Assembly: GCF_003014695.1 (NCBI RefSeq)
Contig: NZ_PYAS01000010.1
Span: 277,336-341,335, forward strand
Reading direction: 5' to 3'
Origin: Dyadobacter jiangsuensis
GTDB lineage: Bacteria > Bacteroidota > Bacteroidia > Cytophagales > Spirosomataceae
DNA length: 64,000 nucleotides
Shown here: piece by piece, positions 9,712-18,393 of the stretch
Position numbering within the stretch: the first letter of the stretch is position 1
How the letters are laid out: the number at the start of each line of letters is the position of its first letter
Made by a program: the position numbers and the translations under genes
Notes under the pieces: generated by a model
Databases searched by the model: none
What the model was told of the DNA's origin: nothing
The model's input: only the letters and a program-made list of their open reading frames with translations

Positions 9712-10668
9712 ATGGAACCAGCACTATTGAATGAAGTCCCGTCGCTCGATTTGGCCGATTTTACATCGGGGGATGCCCAGCGGAAGGAGCAGTTCGTTAA
9801 GGACCTCGGCGCGGCATTTACCAACATTGGTTTTGTAGCCATTAAAAACCACGGGTTAAGCGATGCACTGCGCAATGATCTTTACGAAAACGTAAAGCAA
9901 TTCTTTTCGCAGCCGGACGACGTCAAGAAAAAGTACGAGTTCCCCGAGTTGTTCGGACAACGTGGTTATATCGGCAAAGGCAAAGAAACCGCAAAAGGTT
10001 TCAAAGTCGCCGATTTGAAGGAGTTTTACCATGTAGGCCAGCCCGAGCCCGTTGGGCAGATGCCCTCGAATATCTTTCCGGAGGAGTTTCCCGATTTCAA
10101 GAAATATACGCTCGAAGTTTACCATACTTTCGAAAACACAGGCAAAACGCTGCTGCGCGCCATTGCCATCTACCTCGACCTTCCCGAGGATTACTTTGAG
10201 GACAAGGTTAAAAACGGCGACAGCCTGCTCCGTGCATTGCATTATTTCCCTATTCCCAACCCAGAACTGGTGCCGGAAGGCGCCGTAAGGGCGGCGGCTC
10301 ACGGGGATATCAACCTCATTACATTATTAATGGGCGCCAGTGCCGAAGGCCTCGAAGTGCTGCGGCGTGACGGCGAATGGATCGCTATTACCGCATTACC
10401 CGACCAAATCGTCGTAAATGTGGGCGATATGCTCGACCGCCTGACGAACCATAAGCTCAAATCGACCATTCACCGCGTGGTGAATCCGCCACGGGAGAAA
10501 ATGGGGACATCGCGCTATTCCATTCCGTTTTTTATGCACCCGCGTGCCGACATGGACCTGACCAGCCTCGAAAGCTGCGTTACTGCCGAGCAACCGAAGC
10601 TGTACACCGACATGACTGCGGGCGAGTTTCTCGATGAGCGTTTGCGGGAGCTAGGTTTGAAAAAATAA
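9712..10668 (+). CDS. Fe(II)/2-oxoglutarate-dependent dioxygenase, isopenicillin-N-synthase-like
   Basis: 318 residues from ATG at 9712; an in-frame ATG at 9670 gives an unlikely N-terminus. The N-terminal DIOX_N-like segment (about 10-110) is followed by the double-stranded beta-helix domain. The iron ligands are visible as HGD (His197, Asp199) and His254 in STIHRVV. The 2-oxoglutarate grip is RYS (Arg268, Ser270). Such enzymes hydroxylate or oxidise small molecules; the substrate is not predictable. The chromate-transporter-like gene begins 12 bp later on the same strand, so the two may be cotranscribed. Confidence 0.9.
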   Translation: MEPALLNEVPSLDLADFTSGDAQRKEQFVKDLGAAFTNIGFVAIKNHGLSDALRNDLYENVKQFFSQPDDVKKKYEFPELFGQRGYIGKGKETAKGFKVADLKEFYHVGQPEPVGQMPSNIFPEEFPDFKKYTLEVYHTFENTGKTLLRAIAIYLDLPEDYFEDKVKNGDSLLRALHYFPIPNPELVPEGAVRAAAHGDINLITLLMGASAEGLEVLRRDGEWIAITALPDQIVVNVGDMLDRLTNHKLKSTIHRVVNPPREKMGTSRYSIPFFMHPRADMDLTSLESCVTAEQPKLYTDMTAGEFLDERLRELGLKK

Positions 10669-10680
10669 AAGTACCGCGGC

Positions 10681-11868
10681 TTGTCTTACCCACCCATCCG
10701 TCGATTTCGTTACATCATTTACCTGATGGACATCCTCCTGCTGTCGCTCACGGCATTCGGAGGACCGCAGGTACACCTGATGATGATGATCGAGCGGCTG
10801 GTACATAAGCGGCGATACGTTACCGAGGAGGAGTTACTTGAATTACAGGCGCTTTGCTCGATCCTGCCCGGCCCGAGTTCCACGCAGACGGTTACGGCAA
10901 TAGGCCTCAAAATAGGCGGGCAACCGCTCGCCTACCTGACGTTGCTCGTATGGTCGCTGCCGGCGATGATCCTGATGACGCTTGCGGCAATCGGCATCCA
11001 TTACCTGGAACGGAATGCGATTTCGCTGGACTTTACCCGGTTTGTGGGGCCAATGGCGGTCGCGTTCCTGATGTACGGCGCCTCTTCCATCGCCCGGAAG
11101 GTGATCCATAATACACAAGGCTGGACCCTTTTGGTCATCTCGACGATCCTTGCGTATATGTATCCGTCTCCGTATATGACGCCCGTGCTGATCGTATGCG
11201 GGGGTGTGGCAGCTTCACTCAATTTCAAGAAGCATGAAAAAATGGAGAAGGGCGAGATACGCATCAAATGGCGGCCCATTATCTTCTGGATTTCCGTGCT
11301 GATCACCGCCGCCATCATCGGTAAGATCACGAATTCATTGCCGGTAAGGCTTTTTGAGAACTTCTACCGGAACGGCAGTCTCGTTTTTGGTGGCGGGCAG
11401 GTGCTGATCCCTATTTTGTACAACGAATTTGTAGAGTTCAAGCACTACCTCACCGAACAGGAGTTCCTCGCGGGCATGGCACTCACGCAGGTTGTACCGG
11501 GGCCGGTATTCTCCATCGCCACGTTTGTCGGAAGTGTTTCACTCCAATCCAATGGTTGGTTTGGGCAGATTGTCGGCGGGTTTGTGGCAACCGCCGGGAT
11601 CTTCCTGCCGGGCACTTTCTTCATCTTTTTTGCTTACCCTTTCTGGGACCAGCTGAAACGCTACCGCGGCATCCGCGCTTCCCTAGAAGGTATCCACGCC
11701 GCCAGCTGCGGCCTCACCATCGCCGCCGCGATCTCGCTCTTTCAGCCGATGACGACCAGCGTCCAATCCGTTGCAACCATTATCGTGACGCTGCTTGTCG
11801 TCGCATTCGGGAAAGTGCCCTCTTATTTGATCATTCTGGCGGGGTTGCTGCTGGGGTTGGTGTTTTGA
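10681..11868 (+). CDS. chrA: Chromate transporter (ChrA, CHR family)
   Basis: About 395 residues with two homologous halves of several membrane helices each. The first half carries TAFGGPQVHLMMM and CSILPGPSSTQT, the second FGGGQVLIPIL and LTQVVPGPVFS. These FGG and PGP motifs are the hallmarks of the CHR transporter family. The first ATG is at 10726, but the helix that precedes FGG would then be cut. A TTG at 10681 restores a complete first helix and is preferred. Family members export chromate, but many genomic copies are uncharacterised, so the substrate is an inference. It follows the dioxygenase gene by 12 bp. Confidence 0.88.
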   Translation: MSYPPIRRFRYIIYLMDILLLSLTAFGGPQVHLMMMIERLVHKRRYVTEEELLELQALCSILPGPSSTQTVTAIGLKIGGQPLAYLTLLVWSLPAMILMTLAAIGIHYLERNAISLDFTRFVGPMAVAFLMYGASSIARKVIHNTQGWTLLVISTILAYMYPSPYMTPVLIVCGGVAASLNFKKHEKMEKGEIRIKWRPIIFWISVLITAAIIGKITNSLPVRLFENFYRNGSLVFGGGQVLIPILYNEFVEFKHYLTEQEFLAGMALTQVVPGPVFSIATFVGSVSLQSNGWFGQIVGGFVATAGIFLPGTFFIFFAYPFWDQLKRYRGIRASLEGIHAASCGLTIAAAISLFQPMTTSVQSVATIIVTLLVVAFGKVPSYLIILAGLLLGLVF

Positions 11869-11943
11869 AGGCGTTTTAGCCTGAGAACGGGAAAGGTTGT
11901 GTATATTTACTTATACTTCATTGCCGAACTTAACACGAAGGAT

Positions 11944-12198
11944 ATGCTTTTGGAACTCAATGATAAAGTTATCAGCAGCACAGGACTCACTGATGACGAA
12001 CTAAGGATCGAGCTGGCCGTGCGTCTGTATGAAGATGGTAAAATTACGGTGGGACAAGGTGGCACCATGACCGGGCTGGGTAGCATTCGCTTCCAGCAGG
12101 AACTTGGAAAACGTAAAATTGCCTGGCACTACGATATAGAGGACTTCGAAGCAGATCTGGAAACGCTAAGAAAGCTTTCAAGTGATCGTAGTAAGTGA
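11944..12198 (+). CDS. UPF0175 family antitoxin-like protein
   Basis: 84 residues from ATG at 11944; an in-frame ATG at 11899 gives a poor N-terminus. The sequence GLTDDELRIELAVRLYEDGKITVGQG followed by LGSIRFQQELGKR matches UPF0175, a small helix-turn-helix-containing family found upstream of PIN-like proteins. It ends inside the next gene (17-bp overlap), the usual translational coupling of toxin-antitoxin pairs. It probably neutralises the neighbouring DUF3368 protein and may bind its own promoter. This is inferred from family and arrangement. Confidence 0.82.
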   Translation: MLLELNDKVISSTGLTDDELRIELAVRLYEDGKITVGQGGTMTGLGSIRFQQELGKRKIAWHYDIEDFEADLETLRKLSSDRSK

Positions 12199-12664
12199 CA
12201 CTTCCGTTATCAGCGGACTTGTGCAATCGGGACATTTGCATGTTCTCCATGACCTTTATGAGAGAATAGTAATACCGAACCGAGTATATCTGGAATTGCA
12301 GGATTTAGATGTCGCATTCCGGAATAAGCTTGCATTAGACTGGATCGAAATCAGAGAAGTTTCAAGTGCTTCACTTTTGGACGAACTAACCGAACTTCTT
12401 GATCCGGGCGAGGCAGAAGCAATTGTGCTCGCGACAGAACTGCCCGCGGATTTACTTTTGATTGACGAAATAAAGGGCCGGGCCGTCGCTACGAAGATGG
12501 GATTATCTGTAATCGGGACTTTGGGTGCACTGGCAGAAGCAAAGAAGAAGAATTACATCACCGCCGTTAAGCCAGTGATTGATGTGTTAATAAACCAATG
12601 CGGGTTTTGGATCAAACCTAGCCTTGTTGAAAGAGTTTTAAAATCAGTAAATGAACAATATTAA
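12182..12664 (+). CDS. DUF3368 PIN-like domain protein, probable toxin
   Basis: 160 residues starting at GTG 12182, inside the end of the UPF0175 gene. It begins with the PIN-type VVSDTSVISGL segment (first acidic residue Asp6). Later acidic positions follow in LDPGEAEAIVLA and LLIDEIKGRAVA (roughly residues 80-105), in the pattern DxS, E, D of PIN-like ribonucleases. DUF3368 proteins pair with UPF0175 proteins as type II toxin-antitoxin systems. Ribonuclease activity is known for related PIN toxins and only inferred here. The gene appears intact. Base composition is slightly more AT-rich than the flanks by eye. Confidence 0.82.
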   Translation: MIVVSDTSVISGLVQSGHLHVLHDLYERIVIPNRVYLELQDLDVAFRNKLALDWIEIREVSSASLLDELTELLDPGEAEAIVLATELPADLLLIDEIKGRAVATKMGLSVIGTLGALAEAKKKNYITAVKPVIDVLINQCGFWIKPSLVERVLKSVNEQY

Positions 12665-12691
12665 TACCAAGAATTAGCATTCCCAAATCCA

Positions 12692-15673
12692 ATGACCAAA
12701 CACCACCTAGCCCTATTTGCACTCCTTTTCCTCACAGCATTTACCAGTACAAAAGCCCAGATCAGTACTCCCCCGGGATTTTTGCAGAAAGACAGAACTA
12801 ACGCGTCCCGGCAATGGGTCGATTCCGTTTTTGCGACGCTCACACCCGATGAGCGCATTGCACAATTGATTATGGTCGCGGCGGTGTCGGACACCAAACG
12901 GGCGTTGATCGATCCTAAGACCAGTAATCCGACGGCGGTGGAAAAGCTGATCCGCGAGAATAAAGTGGGCGGAGTAGTGTTTTTTCAGGGCGGACCCATG
13001 CCGCAGGCCCGGCTGACGAACTACTATCAATCCATTTCAAAAGTCCCGTTGCTGGTGGCGATGGATGCGGAATTCGGGCTGGCGATGCGGATCGACAGCA
13101 CCGTTCGTTATCCGTATCAAATGACGTTGGGCGCCATTCAGGGCAATAATGAACTGATTTACCAAATGGGTGCGCAACTTGCGAAACAAGCGCGACGCCT
13201 TGGAATGCATATCAACTTCGCACCGGTGGCGGATGTTAATAACAACCCAAACAATCCGGTAATCAGCTTCCGATCGTTTGGGGAAAACAAATACAAAGTC
13301 GCGGAAAAAGCCGTAGCATACATGCGGGGCATGCAGGACAATGGCTTGCTCACCAGCGCGAAACACTTCCCCGGCCACGGAGATACGGGCACCGATTCCC
13401 ATTACGACTTGCCGCTGATCTCCCATTCGACACAGCGGATCGATTCACTGGAACTATACCCCTTCCGGGCATTGATCGACAACGGATTGAGCGGCATGAT
13501 GATCGCGCATTTGAGCATTCCGGCGCTGGACAAGACGCCCAACCTGCCTTCTACCCTCTCCAAACCGATTGTCAGTAAACTGCTTCGCGACGAGCTGGGG
13601 TTTGAAGGACTGATTTACTCTGACGCCATGAATATGAAGGGCGTAACCAAGTACTTCCCGGATGGCAAGGCAGATGCAATGGGCCTCGAAGCGGGCATGG
13701 ACCTGCTGGAATTCACCGAAGACGTGAACAAATCCATCGCCGAGATCAAAAAGAGCATTGCCGAAGGTAAAATCACGCAGGCGGAGATCGATTACCGCTG
13801 CCGCAAGGTATTGGAAGCGAAAGCATGGGCAGGACTGAACCATTACAAACCGGTTGACCTCAATAACCTGTACGAAGACCTGAACCCCAAAGCAGCAGAG
13901 CTTACCAACCGGTTGCTTACTGAAAAAGCCCTCACAATACTGAAAAACGACAACAGCCTGCTGCCGCTGCGCGAGCTGGATACGCTTAAAATCGCTTCCA
14001 TTTCGGTGGGAGCCGATACGGTTACTACATTCCAGAACACGTTGGGACTTTACACGACCATCGACCATTTCCAAATCCCCGCCAAAGCAACGGCTGAACA
14101 AATCGAAGCGGTACGCTCCAAATTGAATGCCTATAATCTGTTGCTTGTCGGCGTGCATTTGGGAAGCATTTCGCCTCGTACGAGTTATGGTCTTACCGAA
14201 CCCATGAGCGCGGTTCTGCAAGAGCTGATCGCTAGTAAAAAAGCAGTGGTTTCCGTTTTCGGGAATCCATATGCTTTGAATAAAATGCCTAAAACCGATG
14301 ATGCGAAAGCGTTGATCATGGCATACCAGCTTACACCTTACACACAGGATTTGTCTGCTCAATTAATATTCGGCGCTATTCCAGCCTTGGGCAAGCTGCC
14401 GGTGACCGTGAATGCGCAGTATCCTTACAATGCGGGTATCGAAACCCCGGCGCTGGGAAGATTGAAATATACCATTCCGGAAGAATTGGGGCTGGATTCG
14501 AAGGTGATTACTTCTAAAATCGATTCCATTGCCAATGCTGCCGTGACGCAAAAAGCGACACCCGGCTGCGTCGTACAGCTAGCGAAGGATGGCAAGGTGT
14601 TCTTCCGCAAAGCCTACGGCAAACATACTTACGAAGGTAACCATCCTGTAAAACTGACGGATTTATATGACCTGGCTTCGGTCACCAAAATTACCGCCTC
14701 CACGCTCGCATTGATGAGCCTTTGGGACGCGAAAAAGTTTGACCTGGATGCCACGATGAAGGATTATCTTCCCGATTTCGAAGGCTCCAACAAGGCCGAC
14801 CTCCCATGGCGCCGCGTGCTCACGCATAGCGCACGTCTGAAAGCATTTATCGTGTTGTGGAAAGAGGCACAAAAGGCGGACGGCAGTTGGAAAAAGAAGA
14901 CGTTCAGTACCAGGCAGTCCAAACGCTATCCTACTTCGGTCGTTGGCGATAGCTTGTTTATTTTCAAGAACTACGATAAAACGATTTTCAAATCGATCCG
15001 CGACTCTCCTTTGAATGAGAAAGAGGGCTACGTGTACAGCGACCTTTCATTCATTCTTTATCCTCAAATAGTAAAACGGTTGAGCGGAGAGAATTTTGAA
15101 GATTATATCAAAAACCACTACTACCACAAACTGGGAGCCAATACGCTTACTTTCAACCCGAAACGCTTTTACAAACTGGACGATATCGTACCTACCGAGC
15201 GCGACACATTCTTCCGTATGACGCAGCTGCACGGCCAGGTGCACGACGAGGCGGCGGCGATGCTGGGCGGACTAAGCGGTCATGCCGGGCTCTTCGGAAC
15301 TTCTAATGATGTGATGAAAGTGTGGCAGATGTATTTGCAGGATGGCTACTACGGCGGCCAGCAGTTGCTGAGCAAAGATGCTCTGATCGAGTTCACACGT
15401 TACCAGTATCCGGAAGAAGGAAGCCGCCGCGGTATCGGGTTCGACAAGCCGACATTTAAATACACGGGTAATGCGCCAAGGTATGCGAGTCCGTCGAGTT
15501 TCGGACATACAGGCTACACGGGTATTATGACCTGGGCCGATCCGGCCTGGGGACTGAATTACGTCTTTTTATCGAACCGGGTGTACCCTACGCGGGAGAA
15601 CAACAAGATCTCGACGATGAACATCCGTACGTCGATCATGGATGTGGTTTACGAGCAGCTTTTAAAAAAGTAA
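12692..15673 (+). CDS. Exported GH3 beta-N-acetylhexosaminidase fused to class C beta-lactamase-type serine hydrolase
   Basis: 993 residues with a signal peptide (about 1-23). The glycoside hydrolase family 3 domain (about 40-390) carries the NagZ-type loop KHFPGHGDT (224-232), which supplies the His/Asp acid-base dyad, and the nucleophile Asp311 in YSDAMNMKG. A GH3 C-terminal-like domain follows (about 400-590). A serine hydrolase domain (about 600-990) has SVTK (Ser663, Lys666), YSD (782-784) and HTG (939-941), the three motifs of class C beta-lactamases and DD-peptidases. The protein could cleave both the glycan and the peptide part of murein fragments. The LD-carboxypeptidase about 1 kb downstream fits this. 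The fusion recurs in Bacteroidota. Confidence 0.93.
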   Translation: MTKHHLALFALLFLTAFTSTKAQISTPPGFLQKDRTNASRQWVDSVFATLTPDERIAQLIMVAAVSDTKRALIDPKTSNPTAVEKLIRENKVGGVVFFQGGPMPQARLTNYYQSISKVPLLVAMDAEFGLAMRIDSTVRYPYQMTLGAIQGNNELIYQMGAQLAKQARRLGMHINFAPVADVNNNPNNPVISFRSFGENKYKVAEKAVAYMRGMQDNGLLTSAKHFPGHGDTGTDSHYDLPLISHSTQRIDSLELYPFRALIDNGLSGMMIAHLSIPALDKTPNLPSTLSKPIVSKLLRDELGFEGLIYSDAMNMKGVTKYFPDGKADAMGLEAGMDLLEFTEDVNKSIAEIKKSIAEGKITQAEIDYRCRKVLEAKAWAGLNHYKPVDLNNLYEDLNPKAAELTNRLLTEKALTILKNDNSLLPLRELDTLKIASISVGADTVTTFQNTLGLYTTIDHFQIPAKATAEQIEAVRSKLNAYNLLLVGVHLGSISPRTSYGLTEPMSAVLQELIASKKAVVSVFGNPYALNKMPKTDDAKALIMAYQLTPYTQDLSAQLIFGAIPALGKLPVTVNAQYPYNAGIETPALGRLKYTIPEELGLDSKVITSKIDSIANAAVTQKATPGCVVQLAKDGKVFFRKAYGKHTYEGNHPVKLTDLYDLASVTKITASTLALMSLWDAKKFDLDATMKDYLPDFEGSNKADLPWRRVLTHSARLKAFIVLWKEAQKADGSWKKKTFSTRQSKRYPTSVVGDSLFIFKNYDKTIFKSIRDSPLNEKEGYVYSDLSFILYPQIVKRLSGENFEDYIKNHYYHKLGANTLTFNPKRFYKLDDIVPTERDTFFRMTQLHGQVHDEAAAMLGGLSGHAGLFGTSNDVMKVWQMYLQDGYYGGQQLLSKDALIEFTRYQYPEEGSRRGIGFDKPTFKYTGNAPRYASPSSFGHTGYTGIMTWADPAWGLNYVFLSNRVYPTRENNKISTMNIRTSIMDVVYEQLLKK

Positions 15674-15704
15674 CCCCGGTTACCCCACCGAACCCTGAAC
15701 TTGC

Positions 15705-15712
15705 TACCTTTG
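15705..15712 (+). promoter_or_regulatory. Candidate -7 element TACCTTTG
   Basis: The octamer matches the Bacteroidota -7 consensus TAnnTTTG and lies 27 bp before the DUF721 start at 15739. No TTG is present at the usual -33 distance, so it is only a partial match. Confidence 0.35.
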
Positions 15713-15738
15713 TAATTCACACGAACGAGGCTATTATT

Positions 15739-16059
15739 ATGTACTATCGGTTTGACAAGGAAAAAGCGTCCCGACGGCCCGGAATTACGCCGTTGAAGGA
15801 GGCTATCGATCAAATGCTCGATAGGTACAAGCTGCGTAACCGTTTCGACCAATCTTATGTGGTCGCACATTGGGACAAGATCATGGGTTCGGCCATCGCT
15901 ACCCGTACCCAAAAAGTGTATATCAAAGACAACATTCTGTTCCTGCAAATCGAGTCCGCTCCGCTGCGCAACGAGCTTTTCCGCGCAAAAGGCAAGATCA
16001 TCGAACTCATCAACCGCGAAATGGGGAGTGCGCTGGTACAGGATGTGATTTTTGTCTGA
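15739..16059 (+). CDS. DUF721 / DciA-like protein
   Basis: 106 residues. PLKEAIDQMLDRYKLRNRF, then VVAHWDKIMGSAIATRTQKVYI, and LFLQIESAPLRNELFRAK match the DUF721 family. This family includes DciA, the ancestral loader of the replicative helicase DnaB. Bacteroidota members are short, single-domain versions, as here. Its assignment to helicase loading is from family knowledge; nothing nearby is a replication gene. A candidate -7 promoter element lies 27 bp upstream, so it may be transcribed on its own. Confidence 0.85.
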   Translation: MYYRFDKEKASRRPGITPLKEAIDQMLDRYKLRNRFDQSYVVAHWDKIMGSAIATRTQKVYIKDNILFLQIESAPLRNELFRAKGKIIELINREMGSALVQDVIFV

Positions 16060-16123
16060 CCCTTCCTGATTTCTTTCAACCGGAAAAATTTGTAATTTCA
16101 ATTCTCAAAATCATTGAGAAACT

Positions 16124-16342
16124 ATGACTACGTTGACCATCAAAACCGAAAAAGAAGAAGTTTTGAAAGCTGTGAGGGCGCTCTTACGGGATTTCAAGGT
16201 AGCATTTGAAGAGAAAGAAGAACAACCTTACGATCCCAAGTTTGTTGCGATGATCAAAGAGAGCGAACAGCAGGTAAAAGAAGGCAAAACAGTCAAATAC
16301 GAAGCCGATACAAACCTATGGGATCTGGTAAATTCCAAATAG
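16124..16342 (+). CDS. DUF2683-like antitoxin of a YoeB/Txe pair
   Basis: 72 residues: an N-terminal strand (TTLTIKTEKEEVLKAVRALLRDF) like a small beta-alpha DNA-binding dimer, then a charged helix and a tail ending in LWDLVNSK. Proteins of this kind in Bacteroidota sit directly upstream of YoeB/Txe toxins, as here. The toxin start codon (16318) lies inside this gene (25-bp overlap). The antitoxin appears intact although the toxin frame is broken, so it may now be an orphan. The family name is from memory of similar small proteins and is moderately sure. Confidence 0.65.
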   Translation: MTTLTIKTEKEEVLKAVRALLRDFKVAFEEKEEQPYDPKFVAMIKESEQQVKEGKTVKYEADTNLWDLVNSK

Positions 16343-16589
16343 CATTTACCGAACAAGCAATCACACACTTATCATTCTGGCACAAATCCGGCAACAAGTC
16401 CATCATTAAGAAAATAGAACAGCTTATCGAATCTATCTCCAACACGCCGACGGAAGGACCGGGAAGCCTGAACTTTTGAAATATGAACTGGCCGGAAAAT
16501 ATTCCAGGAGGATTAGCCATGAACACCGTATTGTGTATGAGATTATTGACAAAAGGGTTTATATCCTTTCGCTGAAAGGTCATTACTAG
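16318..16589 (+). pseudogene. YoeB/Txe-type toxin gene with a single-base frameshift
   Basis: Frame 1 from ATG 16318 encodes FQIAFTEQAITHLSFWHKS, then IIKKIEQLIESI and NTPTEGPG, the N-terminal half of a YoeB/Txe mRNA interferase. It then runs into a TGA at 16477. In the next frame (from about 16467) the missing half continues: PELLKYELAGKYSRRISHEH, IVYEIIDKRVYIL, SLKGHY and a stop at 16589. Adding one A at about 16464 (GGAAG to GGAAAG) restores GPGKPELLKYEL, the family's conserved joint. So the gene is complete except for one deleted base. The conserved RRI-HEHRIVY and terminal KGHY catalytic residues are still encoded. It is either a real inactivation or an assembly error. Confidence 0.85.
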
Positions 16590-16593
16590 TCGC

Positions 16594-16601
16594 TATTTTT
16601 G
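16594..16601 (+). promoter_or_regulatory. Candidate -7 element TATTTTTG
   Basis: Matches TAnnTTTG 45 bp before the LD-carboxypeptidase start and just after the broken toxin gene. There is no clear TTG at -33, so support is partial. Confidence 0.35.
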
Positions 16602-16646
16602 CTGCCCAAAACAAGCAATATCCGCAGCATTGCCTCATTTATCTGA

Positions 16647-17579
16647 ATGAATCCAATCCAATTTCCTGCATTTTTGAAACCCGGCGACCGCGTCGGGGTT
16701 TTGGCTCCGGCCAGTATTGTGAAGTATGAAGACGTTGTTCCCGGCATCCGGTTGTTTACCGAGCAATGGGGCCTCGAAGTCGTTGAGGGGAAAACGCTGA
16801 GCACTTCATTTAATCAGTTTTCGGCTTCCGACGAAGACCGGCTGGCGGATATGCAGCAAATGCTCGACGATCCCTCCATTAAAGCCATTATCGCTGCCCG
16901 CGGCGGCTACGGCTGTTCCCGGATCGTGGATAACCTTAATTTTGATAAATTCCTCGAAAACCCGAAATGGATCGTCGGTTTCAGCGACCTGACGGCCTTT
17001 CTCGCGCGAACTTTCCAATTGGGCTACGCCAGCATTCATGCGCCAATGGCCAAAACGATTACGTGTGCCGGTGCAGAAGTGGCGGCTGAATCGCTGCGTC
17101 AAATGCTTTTCGGAGCATTACCAGGATATGAAATAGCCGCTCACCCATTAAACCGCGCAGGGCACGCGAGTGCACAAGTGGTAGGTGGAAACCTATGCCT
17201 GCTCGCGCATATGATCGGGTCAGAAACCGAGACGAATACGGATGGCAAGATCCTTTTTATTGAGGATATCAATGAGTATCTGTACAATCACGACCGAATG
17301 ATGATCCAACTGAAACGGTCGGGCAAACTCGACAAGCTGGCCGGATTGGTCGTGGGCCAGTTTACAGATATGAAAGACAATAACAGTCCCACGTTCGGCA
17401 AAGATTCTTACGAAATTATCGCGGAGCATGTGGCTGGGTTCGACTATCCCGTCTGCTACGATTTCCCCGTGGGGCACGTAGGCGACAACCGTGCGATGGG
17501 TGTAGGCATGCAGGCGGCATTCAAGGTGTCGGAGCAGGCCGTAACGCTCCGCTTTCTATCAAATTCAACGGCTGTTTAG
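16647..17579 (+). CDS. LD-carboxypeptidase, peptidase family S66
   Basis: 310 residues matching LdcA/MccF-type S66 peptidases. The catalytic Ser113 is in VGFSDLTA, Glu206 in LFIEDINEY and His277 in FPVGHVGDN, the Ser-Glu-His triad of the family. RGGYGCSRIVD (about 85-95) is the other conserved block. No signal peptide is seen, so it is cytoplasmic and would trim the terminal D-Ala from recycled muropeptides; MccF-like detoxification is the alternative. It lies ten bases upstream of the SDR gene on the same strand, suggesting cotranscription. Together with the GH3-hydrolase fusion it hints at murein fragment processing. Confidence 0.9.
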   Translation: MNPIQFPAFLKPGDRVGVLAPASIVKYEDVVPGIRLFTEQWGLEVVEGKTLSTSFNQFSASDEDRLADMQQMLDDPSIKAIIAARGGYGCSRIVDNLNFDKFLENPKWIVGFSDLTAFLARTFQLGYASIHAPMAKTITCAGAEVAAESLRQMLFGALPGYEIAAHPLNRAGHASAQVVGGNLCLLAHMIGSETETNTDGKILFIEDINEYLYNHDRMMIQLKRSGKLDKLAGLVVGQFTDMKDNNSPTFGKDSYEIIAEHVAGFDYPVCYDFPVGHVGDNRAMGVGMQAAFKVSEQAVTLRFLSNSTAV

Positions 17580-17588
17580 CTTAGAGAC

Positions 17589-18389
17589 ATGACAAATTTC
17601 AAGGACAAGGTTGTCTGGATTACCGGGGCATCGTCGGGTATCGGTGAGGCATTGACCATGGCTTTTGCCAAAGAAGGCGCCAAACTGGTGCTTAGCGCCC
17701 GTCGCCGTGAAGAGTTGGAAAGAGTGAAGAAGCAAACCGGATTGCCCGAAGCAGATGTGCTGATACTACCTTTGGATGTTACGCAATTTGAGCAGGCTAA
17801 GCCAGCCGCCGAACAGGTAATCGCCCGTTTCGGACAGATCGACGTGATGGTGCACAATGCAGGCGTCAGCCAGCGTTCGTACATCAACGACACCGACCTG
17901 GAAGTTTACCAGAGCCTGATGAATGTGAATTTTTTCAGTACGGTAGCACTTACAAAAGCCGTTTTACCCTATATGATTGCGCGGCAGACGGGCCACTTTA
18001 TTGTCATGAGCAGTGTCGCCGGGAAGATCGGCACCATTATGCGCTCGGGTTATAATGCTGCCAAACATGCATTGCAGGGCTTCTACGACTCGCTGCGCGC
18101 CGAGGGTTACCAGCATAATATCAAAGTCACGACCATTTGCCCCGGCTACATCCGCACGAATATCTCTTTGAATGCATTGGATGCGTCCGGCGACAAGTTC
18201 GGCAAAATGGATAGTAACCAGGCCCAGGGCATTCCGGCGGATGTTTGCGCCGAAAAGATCCTCAATGCCGTCAAAAAGGACAAAAAGGAGATCTACATAG
18301 GTGGGTTCAAGGAGGTTGCCGCTATTTACCTCAAAAGGTTCTTCCCGAGCCTGCTGTTTGATCAAGTCAGGAAGAACATTCCGGAATAA
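17589..18389 (+). CDS. Short-chain dehydrogenase/reductase (SDR)
   Basis: 266 residues, classical SDR. The Rossmann motif TGASSGIG is at 12-19, HNAG at 89-92, the catalytic Ser in MSSVAGKIG (about 141-142), and YNAAK with Tyr155 and Lys159. An Arg-rich segment after beta-2 (SARRREEL, about 36-43) suggests a preference for NADP(H). The C-terminal KKDKKEIYIGGFKEVAAIYLKRFFP resembles DHRS7-like SDRs. Substrate unknown. It follows the S66 peptidase by 9 bp and converges on the M20 peptidase with only 4 bp between stop codons. Confidence 0.9.
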   Translation: MTNFKDKVVWITGASSGIGEALTMAFAKEGAKLVLSARRREELERVKKQTGLPEADVLILPLDVTQFEQAKPAAEQVIARFGQIDVMVHNAGVSQRSYINDTDLEVYQSLMNVNFFSTVALTKAVLPYMIARQTGHFIVMSSVAGKIGTIMRSGYNAAKHALQGFYDSLRAEGYQHNIKVTTICPGYIRTNISLNALDASGDKFGKMDSNQAQGIPADVCAEKILNAVKKDKKEIYIGGFKEVAAIYLKRFFPSLLFDQVRKNIPE

Positions 18390-18393
18390 GCCC

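Noticed and set aside
13454..14362. 302-codon open frame on the minus strand inside the GH3 fusion gene
   Set aside because: Antisense to a coding sequence with intact catalytic motifs; no domain or start signal supports it.
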